Notes under the pieces: generated by a model
What the model was told of the DNA's origin: nothing
Database searches by the model: none
Seen by the model: the letters and a program-made list of their open reading frames with translations, nothing else
Position numbers and translations under genes: made by a program
Shown here: positions 35,567 through 43,481 of the stretch, in pieces
Position numbering within the stretch: position 1 is the first letter of the stretch
How the letters are laid out: the number at the start of each line of letters is the position of its first letter
Assembly: GCA_023386455.1 (NCBI GenBank)
Contig: JAEWJO010000096.1
Location: 1 to 50,085, forward strand
From: Pseudomonadota bacterium
GTDB taxonomy: Bacteria; Myxococcota_A; Polyangia; Haliangiales; Haliangiaceae
Length of the DNA stretch: 50,085 nt
Reading direction: 5' to 3'

Positions 35567-36016
35567 TTAATTCTCATCCACGTACAGCGGCAGCGTGAAC
35601 AGCGCCAGCTTCCCGTCCGACGGATCACCCCGCCAGAAGCGGCCGCCCAGCGCACCGGCATGGACGCGTGCGAGGTCGTCCGCTGCGCTCGCCGGCGGGC
35701 GAGCCGGCCCGGATGCATAGACGGCGAACGCCAGCTCGCGCTCGATCTCCTGGCCCGTGATCGCGATCCTGCCGTTGCGGTGGGTTCGCTCGATCGCGCT
35801 GCGAAGCATGGCGACGAGCACGACCTCGACGTGGGGCCGGTTGACGAACACCTCGTCGTCGACCGCGATCACGGTGATCGCCAGGCAGCGTCGCCGCGCC
35901 TCCTCGACCACGCGCTCGCTCGCCTCGTGCAGGAGCCGTGCGATCGGCACGTACTCGCGGGGCCGCGAGCGGGTCTCGAGCTGCAACAGATCCAGCGTGT
36001 CCGGGTCGCCGTTCAT
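35567..36016 (-). CDS. Orphan HATPase-like fragment, possible decayed histidine kinase
   Basis: 149 residues from the ATG at 36016; the frame is open further upstream but that part looks non-coding. It resembles the C-terminal ATP-binding half of histidine kinases: REYVPIARLLHEASERVVEEARRR, then an N-box-like VLVAMLRSAIERTHRNGRIAI and a strand ending LALFTLPLYVDEN. The Asn expected in the N box is absent (R-S-A-I), and the DxGxG and GxGLGL motifs are missing. There is no His box or membrane segment. It is probably a non-catalytic regulator or remnant. A complete histidine kinase lies nearby at 37065 on the same strand. Confidence 0.5.
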   Translation of the reverse strand: MNGDPDTLDLLQLETRSRPREYVPIARLLHEASERVVEEARRRCLAITVIAVDDEVFVNRPHVEVVLVAMLRSAIERTHRNGRIAITGQEIERELAFAVYASGPARPPASAADDLARVHAGALGGRFWRGDPSDGKLALFTLPLYVDEN

Positions 36017-36197
36017 GACGAGGCGAGCCCGACCGATGCGAGGCGCGTGCCCGGCCCTGGCGCGCCCGGGGCGGCCGTCGGCGCGCCGGTTGTCATCGAT
36101 TCGACGACAGCCGGCTCCAGGAGATAACGCATGCCAGGGGCGTCGCGACAAAACGACCGCTCGACCATCGCCTCCAGGTCCACGTAGACTCGCACCG

Positions 36198-37058
36198 ATG
36201 ACCGAGAACCGTCGCGAGCTCGAGAAGGGGATGCACCTGGAGCTCTCGACGTCGGTCAACTACGGCGACTACCTCCATCTCGACGAGCTGCTGTCGGCCC
36301 AGCATCCGCTGACGAGCGCGCACGACGAGATGCTGTTCATCATCCAGCACCACACGAGCGAGCTGTGGATCAAGCTCCTGCTGCACGAGCTCGATCGCGC
36401 GGTCGAGCTGGTGCGCGGCGACCGGCTCGCAGAGACGTTCAAGATCTTCGCGCGCGTCGCGCACGTACAGCGGATGCTGTTCGAGCAGTGGGCCGTCCTC
36501 GAGACGATGACGCCGAGCGAGTACCTCGAGTTTCGACACGCGCTCGGTCGTGCGAGCGGCTTTCAGAGCTATCAGTACCGCGCGCTGGAGTTCGTGCTCG
36601 GCAACAAGGACCACAACACCCTGAAGCCCCACGTGCACGACGCCCCCGTCCACGCCGAGCTCGTGCGCCGGCTCGAGGCCCCATCGCTCTACGACGAGTT
36701 CCTGCGGTGGCTCGCGCGCCGCGGATTCCAGATCCCCGCCGACCGGCTGGACCGCGACTTCACGCAGCCGTACGCGAACAGTGCCGGCGTCGTCGACGTC
36801 TTCCGCGTGATCTACAACGACCCGAAGCGGCACTACGAGGCCTACGAGATGTGCGAGAAGCTGGTCGACGTCGAGGAGCGGTTCCAGCTCTGGCGCTTCC
36901 GGCACATGACCGCCGTGAAGCGGATCATCGGTTTCGCGCGCGGCACCGGCGGCAGCTCCGGGGTCGCGTTCCTCGAGAAGGCGCTCGATCTCACGTTCTT
37001 CCCCGAGCTCTGGGGCGTGCGCACGCAGATCGCGACCCCGCCGAAGACGCACGAGTGA
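36198..37058 (+). CDS. kynA: Tryptophan 2,3-dioxygenase (canonical)
   Basis: 286 residues, the usual length. It oxidises L-tryptophan to N-formylkynurenine using haem. Distal His H51 is in FIIQHHTSELWIKLLLHEL; the substrate-binding Arg is in EYLEFRHALGRASGFQS; the proximal haem His is H236 in LWRFRHMTAVKRIIG; the substrate loop is GTGGSSG at 249-255. A normal TDO therefore exists in this genome besides the divergent copy at 15230. It is divergent from the HATPase-like gene (182 bp gap with no clear operator) and convergent with the histidine kinase. No formamidase or kynureninase gene adjoins it. Confidence 0.95.
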   Translation: MTENRRELEKGMHLELSTSVNYGDYLHLDELLSAQHPLTSAHDEMLFIIQHHTSELWIKLLLHELDRAVELVRGDRLAETFKIFARVAHVQRMLFEQWAVLETMTPSEYLEFRHALGRASGFQSYQYRALEFVLGNKDHNTLKPHVHDAPVHAELVRRLEAPSLYDEFLRWLARRGFQIPADRLDRDFTQPYANSAGVVDVFRVIYNDPKRHYEAYEMCEKLVDVEERFQLWRFRHMTAVKRIIGFARGTGGSSGVAFLEKALDLTFFPELWGVRTQIATPPKTHE

Positions 37059-37064
37059 CGCGAG

Positions 37065-38486
37065 CTAGCGACCGCCTTCGTTCTCCCACCGCTCGATCGC
37101 CCGCCGCGTCGGCGGCTGGAGGCGCTCGGTCGCTTCGATCGCCGGCAGGGTGAAGGAGAACGTCGCGCCCTCGCCCGCTGCGCTCTCGACCCAGATCCGG
37201 CCGCCGTGCGCCTCGACGATTCCCTTGGCGATGAACAGGCCAAGGCCGGTGCCCTTCTTGCCGCGCGTCTCGTGCTTCCAGAACCGATCGAACACGGACG
37301 GAAGATCCTCGCGCGGAATACCCGGTCCGGTATCGGACACCTGGAAGCGAACGACGTCGCGCTCGGGTTCCGCGGCGATCGACACGCGACCGCCCGGCGG
37401 CGTGAACTTGATCGCGTTGCCGACGAGGTTCTGGAACACCTGGAGCACGCGGTCTCGATCGGCGCGAACGACGAGCGAGCCCGGCACCGGGCGGCGTTCG
37501 AGCTGGAGCTGCTTCTTGTCGGCGGCGTCGCCGAACATCTCGATGACCGCCTCGACCAGCTCGTCGACGGCAGACGGGCTCGGGCTCACGGTGAAGTGAC
37601 CCGATTCGATCGTCGCGACGTCGAGCATGCTCGAGATCAGCGAGTCCATGCGAAGGGCGACGGTCCCGATCTTCTCGGCGTGCAGCTTCGTCGCGTCGCG
37701 ATCGCCTGCATCCTCGCGAAGCACCTCGGCGTGCAGCGAGATCGAGGAGAGTGGATTGCGCAGGTCGTGCGCGACGATCCCCATGATCTCGTCGCGTGCG
37801 GCGACGGCCTTTCGCGTGGTCTCGAGCGCCCGCTGTTCCTTGCGGTAGGAGCGTCCGAGCGCACTCGCGATGTATCCGGCGATGCCCAGGCTCGCGGCGA
37901 TGAGGAAGGCGACGGACGTGTTCAGGCGGTGACGGAGTCGCGAGCGTTCGAGCGCGACTCGCCGGTAGACGTCGTCGATCGCGAGCTCCTTGTGCTCGAT
38001 CAGGCGATCGAGAGCGGCGCCGAGCTTTCGCTGGAGGGGCACGAGCTCCCTCTCGAATCGCGCAGCGCGCGTCGAGAGGTCCTGTTCGTGCGTCTCCGCG
38101 ACGAGGATCTCCTGGTGATTGCGGAAGGCCCGCGCGTCCCCTTCGACCGCCACCACGAACGCACTCGTCGCCACGTCGGACGCGCCCGCCGTCAGCATGC
38201 GGATGCCCTGGTCGAAGTTCGACTGGGCCTCCTCGAGGCCGTTCAGGAACGCGGGGTCGCCGGAGATGAGGTAGCCGCGACCGGCGGAGACGATCGCCTC
38301 GCCACTCCAGCGCAGCCGCTCGGCGATGCTGATCTGATCCTCCTCGGCGCGGATCCGGCGGACGTGAGTCGACGAGACGACGTTGAACCGCTGCGTCGTG
38401 AGGATCATGCCGCCGGCGAGCAGCAGCACGACGACGCCGTAGCCGATCATGGCCGTCAGCCAGAAGCGTCTAAGCCGACTTCGCAT
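37065..38486 (-). CDS. Sensor histidine kinase with CHASE3-like domain
   Basis: 473 residues from the ATG at 38486; an in-frame upstream ATG at 38513 is possible. TM1 is ~10-29 and TM2 ~191-210, flanking a helical periplasmic domain of the CHASE3 type (AERLRWSGEAIVSAGRGYLISGDPAFL). The phosphorylated His is H240 in IVAHDLRNPLSSIS. The ATPase domain has QNLVGNAIKFTPPGG (N box), SDTGPGIP (G1), FDRFWK (F box) and GTGLGLFIAKGI (G2). No response regulator is adjacent. The DUF488 gene's last 17 bp overlap its start, so the two are co-transcribed. Confidence 0.93.
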   Translation of the reverse strand: MRSRLRRFWLTAMIGYGVVVLLLAGGMILTTQRFNVVSSTHVRRIRAEEDQISIAERLRWSGEAIVSAGRGYLISGDPAFLNGLEEAQSNFDQGIRMLTAGASDVATSAFVVAVEGDARAFRNHQEILVAETHEQDLSTRAARFERELVPLQRKLGAALDRLIEHKELAIDDVYRRVALERSRLRHRLNTSVAFLIAASLGIAGYIASALGRSYRKEQRALETTRKAVAARDEIMGIVAHDLRNPLSSISLHAEVLREDAGDRDATKLHAEKIGTVALRMDSLISSMLDVATIESGHFTVSPSPSAVDELVEAVIEMFGDAADKKQLQLERRPVPGSLVVRADRDRVLQVFQNLVGNAIKFTPPGGRVSIAAEPERDVVRFQVSDTGPGIPREDLPSVFDRFWKHETRGKKGTGLGLFIAKGIVEAHGGRIWVESAAGEGATFSFTLPAIEATERLQPPTRRAIERWENEGGR

Positions 38487-38868
38487 GACGAGCAGATGCC
38501 CCCCTCCTGGCACGGCCGGCGCTCCGCCTCCGCTCCAGGTAATCGCGAAGCACGACCGCGCTGTTGTGAAGCGGATCGTGCGCGGCGTACAGCAGCGTGA
38601 TGTTGCGGCGCGCGGCGGCCGCGAGCAGCGGAGACCAGGCGCGTTCGTTCGCGCGGAGCTCGTTTCGATAACGCCGGCGGAACTCGGGCCAGCGCTGCGG
38701 CTGGTGCCCGTACCACTGACGCAGCTCCGTCGATGGGGCGACCGACTTCAGCCATGCTTCGGCGTGGAGGTCGCCCTTGCGGAGTCCACGCGGCCACAAG
38801 CGCTCGACCAGGAAACGCCGGCCATCTCCTCTCGCAGGCGGTTCATACGCACGCTTGATCTTGATCAT
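38470..38868 (-). CDS. DUF488 (YeaO-like) protein
   Basis: 132 residues from the ATG at 38868 (MIKIKRAYEPP), where the family normally starts; a frame extends 13 codons upstream. Family features are RFLVERLWPRGLRKGDL, AWLKSVAPSTELRQWYGH, FRRRYRNEL and the core strand ITLLYAAHDPLHNSAVVL. It is cytoplasmic and of unknown biochemical role; DUF488 proteins are often linked to stress or DNA-related functions. It overlaps the histidine kinase start by 17 bp. Confidence 0.88.
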   Translation of the reverse strand: MIKIKRAYEPPARGDGRRFLVERLWPRGLRKGDLHAEAWLKSVAPSTELRQWYGHQPQRWPEFRRRYRNELRANERAWSPLLAAAARRNITLLYAAHDPLHNSAVVLRDYLERRRSAGRARRGASARHAKSA

Positions 38869-38946
38869 GGCTTCCTCGCAAAGGAACCGATGCAGCGGCC
38901 ACGCCACGTCGTCAAAACGAGAACGCTGGCGTTATCAACCTGATGT

Positions 38947-39321
38947 CTACTTCCCGAAGCTGCGCACGATCCGGACCAGCTCGTTCAAGACACCCGGCTT
39001 GTTCTGGAACTGCGGTGACGCCGGCATGAGCGGACTCTTGCCGACGCCGGCACCGCCCTTCACGATGATCTCCTTGATGTGCTCGTCGGTCACCGATGCC
39101 TGCCACGCCTTGTCGGTGTAGTTGCGCGGCTTGGGATCGAGCGTCTTCGCGGCGATGCCGTCGCCCTTGCCACTCTCGCCGTGGCACGTGATGCAGAGCG
39201 TTTGAAACGTCTGGCGAGCCTCCTGGACGTCGGGGTTGTCGGCGGGAGGCGCCTCCTGCTCGGAGCCTTTGCCGCACGCGAGGATGAACACGAAGCCCAG
39301 GGCGAACGTCGAGCGGATCAT
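38947..39321 (-). CDS. Lipoprotein-type cytochrome c
   Basis: 124 residues. The signal MIRSTFALGFVFILACGKG has a lipobox (LAC). One haem is attached at CITCH near residue 43; the axial Met is probably that in SPLMPASPQF. The fold is a small class I cytochrome (FQTLCITCHGESGKGDG, NELVRIVRSFGK). It would carry electrons on the periplasmic face of a membrane. It is divergent from the DUF4142/cupredoxin pair, which sits across a 165-base gap with a long inverted repeat. Confidence 0.9.
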   Translation of the reverse strand: MIRSTFALGFVFILACGKGSEQEAPPADNPDVQEARQTFQTLCITCHGESGKGDGIAAKTLDPKPRNYTDKAWQASVTDEHIKEIIVKGGAGVGKSPLMPASPQFQNKPGVLNELVRIVRSFGK

Positions 39322-39409
39322 GCGTTGAGCCCCTGCAAGGTTCGCTCCGCGCGTAGTGGCCTGCGGGCGCGTGGCGGCACGTACCTTGCGTCCGGGACTG
39401 CGCGAGACG

Positions 39410-39456
39410 GCGCGCGATACGACAGAAGCGCAGATCGCCTGTCACGTATCGCGCGC
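39410..39456. promoter_or_regulatory. Long inverted repeat in cytochrome c / DUF4142 gap
   Basis: GCGCGCGATACG (39410-39421) and CGTATCGCGCGC (39445-39456) are perfect 12-bp inverted arms. Four more pairs (ACAG/CTGT) extend the stem past a 2-base bulge, leaving a 13-base loop. It ends 29 bases before the DUF4142 ATG. It may be a leader hairpin or a split operator for the divergent pair. The rest of the gap (39322-39409) shows nothing clear. Confidence 0.55.
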
Positions 39457-39485
39457 GACGCCTCTCGAATACGCAGGAGATACCG

Positions 39486-40145
39486 ATGCGCACCTCACTC
39501 GTACTGATCCTATCGACCCTGACGATCGCGGCGGTCGCACCCGCGTGCAAGAAGAAGAGTAGCGAGCCACCGCCGGCGACTGCCCCCGCTGGCTCGGCCT
39601 TGACCGGATCGGCCAACACCGAGCCAGGCTCCGCCGCAGCGCCCGCCGCGGGAGCCCTGACCGATCCGCAGATCGCAGCGATCGTCGTCGCCGCGAATCA
39701 AGTGGATATCGACGCCGGCAACCTGGCGCTGAAGAAGTCCAAGAACGAGGAGGTCAAGAAGTTCGCGCAGCAGATGGTCACCGACCACACGGCCGTCAAC
39801 AAGGCGGCCGTCGACCTCGTCACGAAGCTGAACGTGACCCCCGAGGAGTCGGATGCGAGCAAGGGCCTCACGTCCGGCGGTGCCGAGACCCGGGCAAAGC
39901 TCGAGCAGCTCGACGGCGATGCATTCGATCGCGCGTACGTCGACAACGAGGTCGCGTATCACAAGGCGGTGATCGCCGTGCTCGACAGTCAGCTGATTCC
40001 CTCGGCGTCCAACGCGGAGCTGAAGAGCACGCTCGTCGGCGTCAAGCCCGCGTTCGATGCACACCTGCAGCACGCCGAGCAGATCCAGGCGACGCTGGCG
40101 GGAACCGGCTCCGCGGGATCTGCGGGCCACGAACACGGCAAATGA
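39486..40145 (+). CDS. DUF4142 ferritin-like lipoprotein
   Basis: 219 residues. The signal MRTSLVLILSTLTIAAVAPAC has a lipobox (APAC), followed by KKKSS and a Ser/Ala/Gly-rich linker. The DUF4142 domain from ~60 is helical: IAAIVVAANQVDIDAGNLAL, VKKFAQQMVTDHTAVNKAAVDL, YVDNEVAYHKAVIAVLDSQL. The family resembles ferritins but lacks a firm enzymatic role. It is periplasmic and lipid-anchored. Its stop overlaps the cupredoxin start by 4 bp (ATGA), so the pair is co-translated. Confidence 0.9.
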   Translation: MRTSLVLILSTLTIAAVAPACKKKSSEPPPATAPAGSALTGSANTEPGSAAAPAAGALTDPQIAAIVVAANQVDIDAGNLALKKSKNEEVKKFAQQMVTDHTAVNKAAVDLVTKLNVTPEESDASKGLTSGGAETRAKLEQLDGDAFDRAYVDNEVAYHKAVIAVLDSQLIPSASNAELKSTLVGVKPAFDAHLQHAEQIQATLAGTGSAGSAGHEHGK

Positions 40146-40459
40146 TGCGCGCGGTCAGCGTCGCGATCGCGTTCGCGATCACCGCCGGCTGCTCGTCGAC
40201 CGAGCGTGCGCCGCAGACGCACCACGTCGCGATCCGCGCGATGCAGTTCGTTCCCGCGGCCATCGAGGTCAAGGTCGGGGACACCGTCGTGTGGACCAAC
40301 GAGGATGTCGTCCCGCACACCGTGACCGCAGCCGGCGAGCTCGACTCCCAGTCGATCGGCACGAAGCAAGCATGGAGCTACGCGGCCAGGAAGACGGCGG
40401 ACTTCGCCTACAGCTGCACGTTTCATCCGACGATGAAGGGCACGCTGACCGTTCGCTAG
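40142..40459 (+). CDS. Cupredoxin (plastocyanin/amicyanin-like) lipoprotein
   Basis: 105 residues. MMRAVSVAIAFAITAGCSS has a lipobox (TAGC). Copper ligands are complete: His in VVPHTVTAAG and C-x2-H-x2-M in YSCTFHPTMKG. The beta-sandwich strands FVPAAIEVKVGDTVVWTNED match the family. It would shuttle electrons in the periplasm, perhaps with the nearby cytochrome c. Its stop overlaps the convergent MscS stop. Confidence 0.93.
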   Translation: MMRAVSVAIAFAITAGCSSTERAPQTHHVAIRAMQFVPAAIEVKVGDTVVWTNEDVVPHTVTAAGELDSQSIGTKQAWSYAARKTADFAYSCTFHPTMKGTLTVR

Positions 40460-41499
40460 AGCTGCGCGAGCCGCGACCGGATCGCGAGGACGAGCTCCCG
40501 CTGCGCCTCGCGCCAGTCGGCCGCCCGGCGCAGCCAGACCTCGACCTCGAGCCGGAGACCGTCGCTCATGCCGGCGAGCCAGACCCGCGGCGGCTGCTGC
40601 TTCGAGACGTACGGGTTGCGGCTGACATCGGTCTCGATCTCGGCGCACGCCGAGCGGATCTCCTCGGTCGAGAGATTTGCCACGGGGAACGCGAGCTCGA
40701 TCCGCCGGCGATCCGCGGTCGACAGGTTCTCGACGCGCAGCTGCCCGACCATGACGTTCGCGATGACCACGCGCGTGTGAGCCCGGGTCCGGAGCGTCAC
40801 GCCGGAGAGCGAGATGTCGATGATCTCGCCGACGGTATCCTCGCCGCTGCGAAAGTCGGAGAACCGCACGCGGTCGCCGAGGTGAAACGGCGGATCGATC
40901 ATCATCGATGCGAACGCCACCCCGTTTCGGATCGGATCCCGCGCGGCGAACGCGAACGCGGCGGCGATCGCGGCGAGGACGATATAGAGTTGCTGCCCCG
41001 CGCCGAGCCGGACCGCAAGGATCGCGGCCGTCGCTCCGCCGAGCACGAGCTTGCCCATGTGGCGGCCCGCGAGCAGCGCGGAGCCGGCGAGCGGCTGGCT
41101 GCGCAGGCGCGCACTGTGCCGGCCGGTTGCCCAGATGACATCGAGCACGCGCGACGCCAGCCAGAACCCGACGATGACGACGAGGAGCTCGAGCGTGGTC
41201 GTGACGAGCGGCGGCTCTCGGTCGGAGGATGCGAGGATGCCGAGCGATGCACAGACGCTGACGAGCATCGTCAGCGGCGCGGTCAGGCGATCCAGTCCTC
41301 GCAGCCCGTACCGGGTCTTGCCGTGCAGGCGGCGCGCGACCCACCGCGTGGTGATCCACGTGAGGAGGCCGAGCACGAGCACGCTTGCGATCGCGGCGAC
41401 CCACTCCCAGACGCGCGACGCACGGACGATGTCGCGCGCGTGCCTCGGCACGTCTGCGACAGGAGCCAGCGCGGCAGCGAGTCGATGACTCGTCGACAC
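40456..41499 (-). CDS. MscS-family mechanosensitive channel
   Basis: 347 residues from a GTG. Four or five membrane helices lie in the first ~190 residues (AAIASVLVLGLLTWITT, TTTLELLVVIVGFWLAS, GKLVLGGATAAILAVRLGAG, YIVLAAIAAAFAFAARDPIRNGVAF, the last being the pore helix). The beta domain follows with PFHLGDRVRF..GEDTVGEIIDISLSGVTLRTRAHTRVVIANVMV. It opens under membrane tension to release ions. The start lies 1 base after the stop of an MgtC-family gene, so the three membrane genes form an operon. Confidence 0.92.
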   Translation of the reverse strand: MSTSHRLAAALAPVADVPRHARDIVRASRVWEWVAAIASVLVLGLLTWITTRWVARRLHGKTRYGLRGLDRLTAPLTMLVSVCASLGILASSDREPPLVTTTLELLVVIVGFWLASRVLDVIWATGRHSARLRSQPLAGSALLAGRHMGKLVLGGATAAILAVRLGAGQQLYIVLAAIAAAFAFAARDPIRNGVAFASMMIDPPFHLGDRVRFSDFRSGEDTVGEIIDISLSGVTLRTRAHTRVVIANVMVGQLRVENLSTADRRRIELAFPVANLSTEEIRSACAEIETDVSRNPYVSKQQPPRVWLAGMSDGLRLEVEVWLRRAADWREAQRELVLAIRSRLAQL

Positions 41500-41500
41500 G

Positions 41501-41968
41501 TCATTGCCTCCGCTCGTCGCCGACCTGCGTGCGACGCGCGAGCATCGCGGTCAGCTCGACGACGCACAGGTTCGTCACCGTCAACACGACCGCGACGATG
41601 TAGTAGCCAAACGCGACCGAGGCTCCGATCGCGCCGGTCGTCCAGATGCTCGTTGCCGTGGTGACGCCGGTGATGCCCTTCGTGCCCTTCAGGATCGCCC
41701 CGCCGCCGATGAACCCGATGCCGGTCATCATCGCGCGGAGCGTGCGCGCGGGCCCATCGGCGTCGAAGATGCCGCGCGCGTAGAGGTCGCGGCAGATCAA
41801 CAAGTACGCGCACGTGCCGACGGAGACGAGCGGAAACGTGCGCCATCCGATGCTGGTCTTGCCCTTGGCCTTGCGTTCCCATCCGATCGGCATCGCGAGC
41901 AGGTAAGCGGCCACGAGCGCGACGACCGTGTCGACGATCGAGAGCATGGTGAGGCTCGCGAGCGACAT
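41501..41968 (-). CDS. MgtC/SapB-family membrane protein (copy B)
   Basis: 155 residues. Membrane helices with the family's conserved stretches: YLLAMPIGWERKAKGKTSIGWRTFPLVSVG, MMTGIGFIGGGAILKG, TTATSIWTTGAIGASVAFGYY. It lacks the C-terminal ACT-like domain of Salmonella MgtC. The family is tied to Mg2+-limited growth and regulation of membrane ATPases, but it is not a Mg2+ pump itself. It lies 7 bp after copy A and just before the MscS gene. Confidence 0.92.
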   Translation of the reverse strand: MSLASLTMLSIVDTVVALVAAYLLAMPIGWERKAKGKTSIGWRTFPLVSVGTCAYLLICRDLYARGIFDADGPARTLRAMMTGIGFIGGGAILKGTKGITGVTTATSIWTTGAIGASVAFGYYIVAVVLTVTNLCVVELTAMLARRTQVGDERRQ

Positions 41969-41975
41969 CCGCGCG

Positions 41976-42437
41976 TCAGCTCTCTTCCGCGGCGGCGCCC
42001 CTGAACCGCCGGCGGATGAATGGCATCACCCACAGGATGAACAGCGCCAGCGCGCAGAGTGCGATCGCGATCGTGTAGTAGCCGTAGCCGACCGACGCAC
42101 CGATCGCGCCCGTCGCCCAGATCGCCGCGGCGGTGGCCACACCGTGCGTCTCGTCCGACTCCTTCATGATCGTGCCGGCGCCGACGAACCCGATGCCGGT
42201 CATCAGCCCCTGGAGCACGTCGGATTGCTCGTTCGAGCTGGCGCCGGTGAACAGGTGGTGCCCGAGGATGACGTAGACGCACGAGCTGACGGATACGAGT
42301 GGAAACACGCGCAATCCGACGTACGCGTGCGAGTGCGCCTTGCGCTCCCAGCCGAGCGGTAGCGCGAGCAGATACGACGCGATGATCGAGATGACGAGCA
42401 CGAGCGTGTCATGAGCGCTCAGCATCGCGAACGTCAT
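41976..42437 (-). CDS. MgtC/SapB-family membrane protein (copy A)
   Basis: 153 residues, the first gene of the MgtC-MgtC-MscS run. Conserved blocks: YLLALPLGWERKAHSHAYVGLRVFPLVSVS, GLMTGIGFVGAGTIMKESD, ATAAAIWATGAIGASVGYGYY. It is clearly paralogous to copy B but about half the residues differ, so the duplication is not recent. The 162 bases upstream to the BASS gene show small inverted repeats (TGAAC-GT-GTTCA at 42465, CACGG-G-CCGTG at 42508) but no recognised Mg2+ riboswitch. Confidence 0.92.
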   Translation of the reverse strand: MTFAMLSAHDTLVLVISIIASYLLALPLGWERKAHSHAYVGLRVFPLVSVSSCVYVILGHHLFTGASSNEQSDVLQGLMTGIGFVGAGTIMKESDETHGVATAAAIWATGAIGASVGYGYYTIAIALCALALFILWVMPFIRRRFRGAAAEES

Positions 42438-42599
42438 GCGTCGCTCCGGTCTCCAGGACGTCCGTGAACGTGTTCAGGCACGGGTCGATCGCCTGATGAA
42501 GCAAGCCACGGGCCGTGCGAGCCCGGCGGATGGTGGGTGGACCCGGCGACGCTAGAGTGTGGACATGCGCGGCGCGTGGAGCAGAAGGAGACCCGATCG

Positions 42600-43475
42600 G
42601 TGACGGCCGTCTTCGCATCGCTCCTGGGCATCGCGGTGATCGTGTTTCCCGTCGCCAGCATGCTCTCCGTCGGGCTCGCCTTCACGCTCGGCGAGATCGT
42701 CGGCCCGCTCCGCCACCCTCACCGCGTCTTCCGTGCGCTGGTCACCAACTTCGTCGTCGTGCCGCTGCTCGCGTACGGGATCGGCAGGCTGCTCGGGCTC
42801 GCGCCGGCGTTTGCCGCGGGCCTGATGCTGGTCGGCTGCGCTGCCGGTGCGCCATTCCTCATCAAGCTCACGCTGGCGGCAAAGCGCGACCCCGCGCTCA
42901 GCGCGACCTTGCTCGTGCTGCTGGTGCCCGTGACCGTGGTCTACATGCCGTTCGTGGTCCCGCTCGTGATCCCGGGTGCGACGGTCACGGCGGGCGCGAT
43001 CGTGTGGCCGCTCCTCCTGACGATGATCCTGCCGCTGATCGTGGGCCTCGCGATCTTCGCGGCACTGCCACGCGTGGCCGCCGTCGTGCGCCCGATCGCG
43101 AGCACGACCGCGAGCGTCGCGCTGATCGCGCTCCTGTGCTCGACCGTCGTCGTCAACGCACCGACCTTCGCGACTCTCGTCGGGACGGGGGCGTTCACCG
43201 CGGCGCTGCTGCTGTTCGCCGGTGCGTTCGCCGTCGGTTACCTGACCGCGAGCCCGGGCGGCGGCAGGCGGGCGGTGCTCGGGCTCGGCACGGCGCAACG
43301 CAACATCGCAGCGGCGATGGTCGTCGCGGCCCGCGACTTCGCCGATCGCGATGTCCTCGTCATGGTGGTCGTGCTGTCGGTGCTCGACCTGGTGGTCCTG
43401 TTTCCGATCGCGTGGGCGCTGCGGCGTCGCGGACCGAAGGATCAGATCGCGCCGCTCGCCGGGTCCGCGGCGTGA
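42600..43475 (+). CDS. Bile-acid:sodium symporter (BASS)-family transporter
   Basis: 291 residues from the GTG at 42600, chosen because AAGGAG lies 10 bases before it; the frame extends to 42537 without a membrane start. Nine or ten helices match the BASS fold: MLSVGLAFTLGEI, GIGRLLGLAPAFAAGLMLVGCAAGAPFLIKLTLAAKRD (the Gly-rich Na+-site region), LGLGTAQRNIAAAMVVAARDF (the second crossover motif). It is probably a Na+-coupled importer of an organic anion; the substrate is unknown. It is convergent with the sulfatase gene. Confidence 0.88.
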   Translation: MTAVFASLLGIAVIVFPVASMLSVGLAFTLGEIVGPLRHPHRVFRALVTNFVVVPLLAYGIGRLLGLAPAFAAGLMLVGCAAGAPFLIKLTLAAKRDPALSATLLVLLVPVTVVYMPFVVPLVIPGATVTAGAIVWPLLLTMILPLIVGLAIFAALPRVAAVVRPIASTTASVALIALLCSTVVVNAPTFATLVGTGAFTAALLLFAGAFAVGYLTASPGGGRRAVLGLGTAQRNIAAAMVVAARDFADRDVLVMVVVLSVLDLVVLFPIAWALRRRGPKDQIAPLAGSAA

Positions 43476-43481
43476 CCCTGC

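Noticed and set aside
42438..42599. Possible Mg2+ riboswitch upstream of the MgtC genes
   Set aside because: Only two short inverted repeats were seen, with no recognisable M-box or YkoK elements.
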